From Scedosporium boydii (Eukaryota; Ascomycota; Sordariomycetes; Microascales; Microascaceae), in assembly GCA_002221725.1 (NCBI GenBank), contig NJFT01000424.1:1-12046 (forward strand): 12,046 bases of DNA, in the 5' to 3' direction. How positions within the stretch are numbered: position 1 is the first letter of the stretch; each line of letters opens with the position of its first letter. The notes under the pieces are model-generated. The model did no database searches. It was not told the origin of the DNA and worked only from the letters and a program-made list of their open reading frames with translations. Below are positions 6,919 to 12,046 of this stretch, one piece after another. The position numbers and the translations under genes were made by a program.

Positions 6919-7367
6919 ATGTCTGCCTTCTCCGACCCTGATCTTTTGCTGCGAAAGCCGATCCAGTCAGCGACGGGACTCGCAGAGAGAGTCAGGCCAA
7001 AGAATCCTTGCGTCCTTGTCCAGTCTCCCCGGCAAAGAGCACAGGTAAGACGAAAGAACAAGCCACTGACAGGTTTCCCTCCCCCCCTCCGCGTTGAGAA
7101 CAGACATTGAAGGAACAGAGATTGAACAGGGTGTGTGAGGAAAAGTGGGTTGCAGCTGATGTTTACTTTGTACCAGTGTATTCTCACCAGAATTCGAAAC
7201 ACGAGTACCTTGCCTTTGTGTGGAAAGGAGAACCGCACTACTGCATGTCTCTGGAGTACGCTACTGTCGATATGTGGCATTCGGTTACGACGGGAACAGG
7301 GGGGAGTGGTCACTCTCGAGGATACGTACTTCGTGCTCCGTGGTGGATTTTTATCGACGATTGTTGA
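6919..7367 (+). CDS. Two-exon hypothetical gene, 130 residues
   Basis: Exon 1 starts at ATG 6919 (G at -3) and runs 42 complete codons to 7044. The GTAAGA donor at 7045 follows ACAG. The intron 7045-7103 is 59 bases, with CTGAC at about 7066-7070, a pyrimidine-rich stretch and a CAG acceptor ending at 7103. This is a complete fungal-style set. Exon 2 begins in phase 0 at 7104 and gives 88 codons to TGA 7365-7367. Exon 2 is Tyr/Trp/Val/Glu/His-rich, with low Arg and Leu, and looks more like a folded domain than most frames here. No family is recognised. The GC level at third codon positions is not raised. A minus-strand frame (6573-7280) overlaps it and would exclude it if real. TACTTCGT at 7327-7334 lies inside exon 2. 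Confidence 0.25.
7045..7103 (+). other. Intron-like element, 59 bases
   Basis: GTAAGA donor, CTGAC branch-like sequence about 33 bases before the acceptor, an intervening C-rich pyrimidine tract, and a CAG acceptor. It joins the open frames of 6919-7044 and 7104-7367 in phase 0. Without it, the frame of exon 2 is closed upstream by TGA at 7095-7097. Confidence 0.28.
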
Positions 7368-7594
7368 TAGATCATATTTGGCATCGCAAGGGTTGTTAGT
7401 CTATCCGGACGGGGGACCAACTCTAATCTCGAGCTCTTGACCTTAATCACACACTATAAGGAGGGGTAAAACTGCTTAGGGCCAAGAGTGATGGCACAAT
7501 TGTGAGGAGTTATAAGTGTTTCCGTCGAGCTTAAGTGTGCTCTTTTGGTCAAATGTTGGTGAAAGTCAACCCCGCTACCACATATAACACCACA

Positions 7595-7825
7595 TCAACG
7601 ACCAAGGGTGTTGGAAATTACGCCGGTTAGAGATGGCTGAACGAGGATGGACAATATGCCCATGTCTGCGGAGGAATCGCTCGCCACTGTCAGATCTCTC
7701 GGCCCTTCAAGACCATCCTTGTATCTTATTCTGCGTGCTAGTGTACGAAGTTGGGAAGTTAAGGCGTCGTCGTCGCAGCACATATACTCTAAATTCCATC
7801 CGTATGCGTAGGGTACAGCGGTCAT
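7595..7825 (-). CDS. Hypothetical 76-residue ORF
   Basis: ATG at 7825 to a stop at 7595. The frame is open slightly further upstream, but only to a TTG. The product is not recognised. It has a CCDDD motif near residues 16-20, a basic segment around residues 27-36, an acidic/Ser patch at 49-54 and a mildly hydrophobic C-terminus. The start context is weak (T at -3). The composition is reasonable for a soluble protein, but the length is well within chance. Confidence 0.13.
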   Translation of the reverse strand: MTAVPYAYGWNLEYMCCDDDALTSQLRTLARRIRYKDGLEGPRDLTVASDSSADMGILSILVQPSLTGVISNTLGR

Positions 7826-7944
7826 CAATGTACAGTATTGTACCTCCGGAGCTCCACTGACCAATTAGTGGGTGGAGGAGGCGCCCCCAGCCAACGTGCT
7901 GATATCAATCGTTAAGACGTTAGTGCATGCAACACCAGGCCCAT

Positions 7945-8091
7945 GCTAACTATTCTTGAACACTACAGAGGATGCTGAAAATCAATCAATTTGGTGGTTT
8001 CCTCACCCCCTCCCTTCTATCCCTTCCCCATCCCCGGTTCAACCGTGGCGGTAGCCTCGACAACACCCCCTCCCCTCCCCAAAGTCGCTAG
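7945..8091 (+). other. 3-prime splice-like signal followed by a 39-codon ORF
   Basis: GCTAAC at 7945-7950 and TACAG ending at 7968 match the fungal branch and acceptor consensus closely. A short frame opens four bases later, ATG 7972-7974 to TAG 8089-8091, encoding 39 residues with a Pro/Ser-rich end. A GTATGC at 7802 is a possible donor (167-base intron). The small frame is probably not a gene. The acceptor could belong to an unannotated noncoding or 5-prime UTR transcript. Confidence 0.2.
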
Positions 8092-8230
8092 CGCAGCGGA
8101 CAAGGTTAGACAACACTAGTGTCCACCTTTACCATCTCGAATCGCCGAAACAGGCATCGAGTGCTATGCCCGCTAAGCCCGAAGAGGCTCAATTCGAAGC
8201 TTCGCTTGCGTTCACCAGCTTGGTCTAGTG

Positions 8231-8268
8231 TACGAAGTAGTCCCGCCATGTACGGAGTATACGAGTAC
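8231..8268 (+). promoter_or_regulatory. Cluster of three TACGNAGTA-type elements
   Basis: TACGAAGTA (8231-8239), TACGGAGTA (8251-8259) and the shortened TACGAGTAC (8260-8268) lie within 38 bp. The first two are 20 bp apart, close to the 21 bp seen at 3695-3725. The cluster is preceded by CTAGTG, giving a 14-base match (CTAGTGTACGAAGT) with 7738-7751. It resembles a multi-copy protein-binding site. The binder is unknown. Confidence 0.4.
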
Positions 8269-8503
8269 ACCCCCGGCCCTGGGGATTTTGTTCCGTTTTG
8301 ACTAAAAACCCTCCGCTGCACCTAGAATTGAAACGAAGAATAGAATCAAGAAAGAAGGCCCGTCGATCGCCGGAGAGAATGGAATAAATCACGACGATGA
8401 AGCTAAGGAGGCCTCGGCCGTTGGACATTTGAAAGCACGAAAGTGCGAACTCCGTTTGGGAGCTCTACACTACACTATACCCCACATTTTGCCAAGATCC
8501 AAT

Positions 8504-8513
8504 ATCAATTGAT
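8504..8513. repeat. Palindrome ATCAATTGAT, copy 1
   Basis: A perfect 10-bp palindrome, followed by C. Identical copies lie at 9351-9360 and 10393-10402. It sits 15 bases before the ATG of the 96-codon frame at 8529. Confidence 0.5.
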
Positions 8514-8528
8514 CGTTCTGTTCCGGCG

Positions 8529-8819
8529 ATGATGCAACGCCTACTTCGTATGCTCCAGGCTTCTGGGTCTTTTTACGTATTGGTAACTGTTTTAGCGCAG
8601 GTTTCGCTTGTTCGAAAGCCTGACATGTGCCTTCATGTTCCTTATCGCCAGAGTAGCGTGTTGCTGTCTGGATTGCTGGCGTTGTACTCTACTTTTGACG
8701 CCTATACAATTGAATTACGCGAATTAGTATCCTGCTGTATCGTTGCAGCGAAGAAAGAAGCTTCCCCCCCTCCTCAGTTTAGACTACATCACCAACTACT
8801 CGACCTCATTTTTCAGTGA
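8529..8819 (+). CDS. Hypothetical 96-residue ORF, possibly membrane-associated
   Basis: Two consecutive ATG codons begin the frame, and the stop is TGA at 8817-8819. The product is not recognised. Hydrophobic stretches at about residues 13-28 and 43-54 could span or insert in a membrane. A Cys pair follows near residue 69, then a Lys/Pro-rich linker. G at -3 is acceptable. The early part is written through a TACTTCGTA copy (8542-8550), the motif otherwise found mostly in noncoding DNA here, which weakens the coding case. Length alone does not exclude chance. Confidence 0.15.
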   Translation: MMQRLLRMLQASGSFYVLVTVLAQVSLVRKPDMCLHVPYRQSSVLLSGLLALYSTFDAYTIELRELVSCCIVAAKKEASPPPQFRLHHQLLDLIFQ

Positions 8820-9397
8820 TCATGTGGCGAGTGTACTGCCCCTTCTCGTGGCTAGCGTCCACCCGGGGCGGGCGCTTGGGTTCGTTAGACACGAGGGCAT
8901 CACGAACCTTGCCTGACCTGCATGGCATGAACAGGAGGGCGGAGCATACGCAAGCAAGGTGACAAGATTGACGCGTGTTAACTGGGTCGACCTGAGTAGG
9001 AAAATGCCACTAAGTTAGTTAGTTCAATGCAGTATCAGAATCAGTTAATACTCTGAAGGTCGGAAATGAGACGGTCGAGAAAAGAGGCCAGAGAAGGAAG
9101 AGAAGACCGCAGGGGAAAGTATCAAGGCGGGGCCCGTTGAAAGACCACATTCGACACATCACAGTTGGCAAGACAAGAAACGTGCTCTCTCTCACAAGAA
9201 GCCCAACATCGCTCCTCAAACCAAAGCGGAGTCAATTAATATCCGAATCCCAAAAAAACCCACCTTAACCTCAAACAGCAAGCGAGCCGGCGCACACACT
9301 GGATCATTTGATCATTTGGGGGCCGACGTTGGAACAAAAAGAAGAAGTGCATCAATTGATCTTTGTTTTAGCCTAAGGTTCTTGTCGATCGAAAAGA
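8820..9397. other. No supported gene
   Basis: It holds a branch-like CTGAC (8913-8917) with CAG at 8932-8934 and a weak GTGTAC donor-like site near 8831, two direct GATCATTT octamers (9302-9317), and palindrome copy 2 at 9351-9360. The minus frame at 9019-9219 is unremarkable. Confidence 0.45.
9351..9360. repeat. Palindrome ATCAATTGAT, copy 2
   Basis: An exact copy of the palindrome at 8504-8513. It lies 34 bases after the GATCATTT direct repeat and 38 bases upstream of the 251-codon frame. Confidence 0.5.
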
Positions 9398-10153
9398 ATG
9401 AGAGCCAAGCATTTTCGGCACCTTATCAGTTTATCAGGATTCTCCCGTCCCGCTTTTTGGTGCCCTCCCGAGGCAAGAGAAAAGAAAAAAGGGGGCCGCG
9501 CGGGCGGACGGAGGACAAGCTTTCCTGTCTCTTCGTTTCTTTGTTGCGAGGCGGAGGTCTCGAGGTTTTGTTTGTGGATCTTCCCGGGTGGGCGTGCGAG
9601 CGGGAAGCGGAGTCCTTGTTTCGACTCTTTGCTTTCTTTTTATGGGGACCTCGTGGGATATCAGGGACTACGGAGTCCACCAACTTACACGATAATGGGG
9701 GCAGCTTGGGATTGCTTGTGGAGGTTAATTTGTGTGATGCGTGATGCAAGAGAAAGGGCATCTGCAAGTCTCGGGCAAGATCTTTTTTCCCTCCCATTTT
9801 TCTTGTTAAATTTTCCACCTGCGTCGTGCTCCGGAAAATCAAGTGAATCAAGTCTGTTCGCACGGAAGCGGCTCGATATTGGCAAAGCAAATATTTCCAA
9901 CAGTTTCAAGTTTGGCACTCTTTTCTTTTTCCTCTCCTCTTTTTTTTTTTTCTGGGAAGAACTGTTGGCTCGACCACACCAGTTTGTACCTTGCATATCA
10001 CAGCGAACCCAGACACCGACATTTGAGCCTCACCGTTTTCTTGGTCCACTACGGAGTTATATCAGAAAACAGAAAACAGAATACAGAGATCCAGTGATGG
10101 CCGAGTGCACTTTCGCACCGAAATCCACTTCGTGGTTGGCGATCACAATTTGA
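9398..10153 (+). CDS. 251-codon ORF, probably not coding
   Basis: The longest ATG-to-stop frame in the window. The product is not recognised. The N-terminal half is Arg/Lys/Gly- and Ser-rich with scattered Cys. A Phe-rich run (about residues 175-186) is simply the translation of the pure pyrimidine tract at 9918-9953. Between 9426 and 9744 another plus frame and a minus frame are also open, so the DNA here is short of stop triplets in several frames. It has no signal peptide, no coherent domain and no supporting splice signals. Its length exceeds what equal base frequencies predict, which is why it is listed. Confidence 0.12.
   Translation: MRAKHFRHLISLSGFSRPAFWCPPEAREKKKGGRAGGRRTSFPVSSFLCCEAEVSRFCLWIFPGGRASGKRSPCFDSLLSFYGDLVGYQGLRSPPTYTIMGAAWDCLWRLICVMRDARERASASLGQDLFSLPFFLLNFPPASCSGKSSESSLFARKRLDIGKANISNSFKFGTLFFFLSSFFFFWEELLARPHQFVPCISQRTQTPTFEPHRFLGPLRSYIRKQKTEYRDPVMAECTFAPKSTSWLAITI
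9918..9953 (+). repeat. 36-base pure pyrimidine tract
   Basis: An uninterrupted run of C and T, including twelve consecutive T at 9940-9951. Such tracts are slippage-prone and can form triplex DNA. A T-run of this length would stop RNA polymerase III, but no small RNA gene is seen upstream. Confidence 0.7.
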
Positions 10154-10625
10154 TTCGGGCGTTTTCTGGCCCTCAGGGTTGTTTAGAATCAACACGAGGT
10201 CGACAGTGAGCAAAAGAACAGGACTCGCTCCTCTATCCTAATCCGCGATGGTGCTGATCTGCTTACTTTGTGTGCACACTGTCTACCTGTGTATGCTTGA
10301 CCCGTTATCTTCCCAGCCTACTGGGAACTACTTCGTACTTGGAGGAGGGGAGGGGCCGAGGAGCCACGAAGCAAGTGGAGTTTTTGATACCGATCAATTG
10401 ATCGATCAATCGACAATGCATCCTTGGTGAGACGTTGATCCATACTGCAGTTGTACAACTTGATGATGCAAAAGAGACTTTGGTGTACTTCGAGTTAGCC
10501 GACCTCTTGGCCAGGCATGCATTGGGATGGATGGACGCCGAGGCGAGGGTCTTGGGAATCCGCAAAGGACGGCCTGAAAGGTGGGATTTTTTTTATTAAT
10601 AAAAGTAAATGGAAAATAAAAGAAG
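10154..10625. other. Gene-free region with AT-rich patch
   Basis: No supported gene. It contains a TACTTCGTAC element (10329-10338), the overlapping palindromes at 10392-10409, a partial TACTTCG (10486-10492) and an AT-rich patch from about 10587 to 10620 with AATAAA at 10598-10603 and 10615-10620. These could be poly(A) signals of a transcript arriving from the left, but no gene ends here. Confidence 0.4.
10392..10409. repeat. Two overlapping 12-bp palindromes, including ATCAATTGAT copy 3
   Basis: GATCAATTGATC at 10392-10403 and TTGATCGATCAA at 10398-10409 are each perfect palindromes sharing six bases. The 10-mer ATCGATCAAT that extends from them (10401-10410) also occurs at 4408-4417. This is a symmetrical, protein-site-like arrangement with no known binder. 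Confidence 0.55.
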
Positions 10626-11048
10626 ATGCTTAAACGGGCGATTGGTCTAGTGCATGCAAGGTGGGAAGGACGAAACGCTCGCGAACATGAGGTTAATGGG
10701 CACCCCGCGCCATCCGTACACCCTCTTCTCTCTCTGCCAACTGTCGAAACCGAATCAGTGGCATCACGATTTTTGTGTGCGTGGCTCTTGTCACAAAAGT
10801 CAAGTCTCGAGAAGAGGGTGTTAAACTCATTTCCCACGCCTATTCTTGCCCCGAAACAAGTATGGATCCCATTTCATGAAGTTGATGGGAAGGAAGAAGA
10901 CTCCTTCGTTGAAGGAGATTCTGTTGCACGGAAGAACCACATGCCGAAGAAGAACAGGACAAGACCCCGTTTCTCGTCATTGTTTTGTCCCGCTCCGCAT
11001 TGTTGCAGTGGGCTTCTAGAAGGGAGAGCAATGACCTGGCCTGCTTGA
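10626..11048 (+). CDS. Hypothetical 140-residue ORF
   Basis: The ATG at 10626 has a good context (A at -3), follows an A-rich leader, and the frame stops at TGA 11046-11048. The product is not recognised. Residues 1-30 are basic and His-containing. A hydrophobic patch lies around 49-56, an acidic patch at about 86-98 and a strongly basic stretch at about 102-115, followed by a Cys-containing tail. The charge separation gives it a plausible soluble or nucleic-acid-binding look, but no motif is present. Minus frames over the same DNA (10406-10837, 10840-11142) are also open. Chance is a serious alternative. Confidence 0.2.
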   Translation: MLKRAIGLVHARWEGRNAREHEVNGHPAPSVHPLLSLPTVETESVASRFLCAWLLSQKSSLEKRVLNSFPTPILAPKQVWIPFHEVDGKEEDSFVEGDSVARKNHMPKKNRTRPRFSSLFCPAPHCCSGLLEGRAMTWPA

Positions 11049-11266
11049 CCGGGCCCCGCTGCCTGACAACGGGAAGTTGCTCTACCGTGCTCAACGGCAA
11101 GGTCCAGGATGGCTTTGTCGTGGTTAAGGCGGTGTGGGGCAAACGAGATGAGTCCTTGATTGATCAGTGATATGATGCACCAACGACCTCAATCTAGTCT
11201 AGTCCGGCAGCAGAGGAAGTCATAGAACACTTCAGATGTTACAAATACGTGTGTCGGCGTTTCTCG

Positions 11267-11289
11267 TTTTGTCGTGAATACCGACAAAA
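11267..11289. repeat. 8-bp inverted repeat with 7-base loop
   Basis: TTTTGTCG at 11267-11274 pairs with CGACAAAA at 11282-11289. A flanking G-T wobble could extend the stem to nine pairs in RNA. An 8-bp palindrome CACCGGTG follows at 11291-11298. About one or two stems of this size are expected by chance in the window. Confidence 0.4.
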
Positions 11290-11960
11290 TCACCGGTGTA
11301 GCCCGTCATCAATCCAGACTGCCCTGCAGCCATCGCTTGGCGTGAATGGCTGCTTCACACGGAGATAGGTATCAAGTATCAAATTAGTTTCCTACCAATG
11401 CCCAACAAGGAAGTATTTTTGCGGGGTTGAAACAGGGTCGAAGCACGGCTGCCCAGGCGAGCCAGGGGATCTCGGACACACTAGGGACATGGGACAGAAA
11501 TAGGTATGGATCCGTGACTCTTTTTGGCTATTCCCCTACGCGAGCTCTCGGACCTTTTTCCTGCTTTTCCTGATCTGTGATGAGATTGAATAACTCGCAT
11601 ACACACAGACGTGTGACACGGAAACTAGAACTCGTCGCGAAGCTCAGCAGGAAAAAGAGGTCTCGATGGGTTGACGGTTGGCGGCACGCCGTCGAAGATA
11701 AGAGCAAGGAAGCCGCGTAGAAAGGATTTTGAGGCGCTTAGGCTTGTAGGAAATGGTCAGGCACGTCGAAGAAAAGCAATGCCCGCTACGCACCGGTGCG
11801 CCTCTTTTTCATTGTCTCAGCATACGAAGAAAGTTGAATCTCGAGGGGACGAAAGTGTGTGCGTCATAGCATCCGGGGCTCAATCTCCTTCCCTTTCTTG
11901 AACCCAAACCCGTTTAGTCCATTCGAACCGAGCTCGCTTTGGAAGCACTCGCCAGATTAC

Positions 11961-11987
11961 ACTAGGCCAGGCAGTTCTGGCCCTAGT
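11961..11987. repeat. 10-bp inverted repeat with one bulge
   Basis: ACTAGGCCAG at 11961-11970, loop GCAGTT, then CTGGCCCTAGT at 11977-11987, which is complementary apart from one extra C. The left arm overlaps a TACACTAG word (11958-11965), the minus-strand form of CTAGTGTA. Confidence 0.5.
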
Positions 11988-12046
11988 CGGCCTTGTTGTA
12001 AAACAACCCGCGCTTGCATCCGAACTGCGGAAGAAAGAAAGAAAAA

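Larger units (their letters stand above)
8092..8528. other. Gene-free, contains the motif cluster
   Basis: No supported gene. It follows a CT-rich stretch (roughly 8001-8080). It holds the TACGAAGTA / TACGGAGTA / TACGAGTA cluster at 8231-8268 and the palindrome ATCAATTGAT at 8504-8513. Overlapping short frames on both strands are unremarkable. Confidence 0.45.
11049..12046. other. Gene-free right end
   Basis: There is no convincing ORF. The plus frame at 11671-11901 (76 residues) is basic, lacks recognisable features, and is written through DNA resembling its surroundings. It contains hairpins at 11267-11289 and 11961-11987 and ends in an AAGA-type purine tract. A gene may begin or end just outside, but nothing in the sequence decides this. 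Confidence 0.45.

Noticed and set aside
6573..7280. 235-residue minus-strand ORF
   Set aside because: The translation is heavy in Phe, Arg, Cys and Trp with no coherent domain. It overlaps a second open minus frame and the better spliced plus-strand candidate. Its apparent longer start at 7313 is a GTG.
9302..9317. GATCATTT direct repeat as an attachment or target site
   Set aside because: It is only two adjacent 8-bp units with no mobile element bounded by them, so simple slippage suffices.
10406..11142. Two minus-strand ORFs (143 and 100 codons)
   Set aside because: They overlap the plus-strand 140-codon frame, have no domain and a noise-like composition. At most they show a stop-poor patch.
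1..12046. Transposon, rRNA, telomere repeat or CRISPR array
   Set aside because: I found no terminal inverted repeats, integrase or transposase motif, TTAGGG array, rRNA-like stretch or regularly spaced direct repeats.

Overview
The window looks like nuclear DNA of a filamentous ascomycete fungus. This is an inference from style, not from a recognised gene. Base composition is balanced by eye, and CT-rich and T-rich tracts are frequent. There are sets of short-intron splice signals (GTAAG/GTAAA donors, CTGAC/CTAAT-like branch sites, CAG acceptors 59-79 bases away). There are no operons, no Shine-Dalgarno-led genes, no rRNA or tRNA genes, and no family-level protein I can name. The best reading is a long intergenic or accessory region, or the extended flank of a gene lying outside the window.

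Layout: 1-2410 is essentially gene-free, with one weak minus-strand ORF (381-692), a perfect 10-bp hairpin (310-335) and CT/GA tracts. 2411-3444 holds two minus-strand ORF candidates and a 69-base intron-like element on the plus strand. 3690-4603 has a pair of TACGAAGTAC elements exactly 21 bp apart, two CRE-like sites and a 229-codon ORF. 4781-5465 contains two stop-free stretches joined in phase by a 79-base intron-like element. 6146-6205 holds three GATA sites. 6919-7367 is a two-exon candidate encoding 130 residues. 7595-8091 has a minus ORF and a strong 3-prime splice signal. 8231-8268 is a motif cluster. 8529-11048 holds three plus-strand ORFs, a 36-base pyrimidine tract and ATCAATTGAT palindromes. 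11049-12046 is gene-free.

No protein here is recognised and all coding calls are low confidence. The strongest direct signal is a repeated short DNA word: the octamer TACGAAGT (either strand) occurs ten times where about 0.4 would be expected. It is accompanied by the variant TACGGAGT, the partly overlapping word CTAGTGTA and the palindrome ATCAATTGAT. These point to a dispersed cis-element family rather than to a protein-coding system. I cannot show that any of the candidate genes work together.
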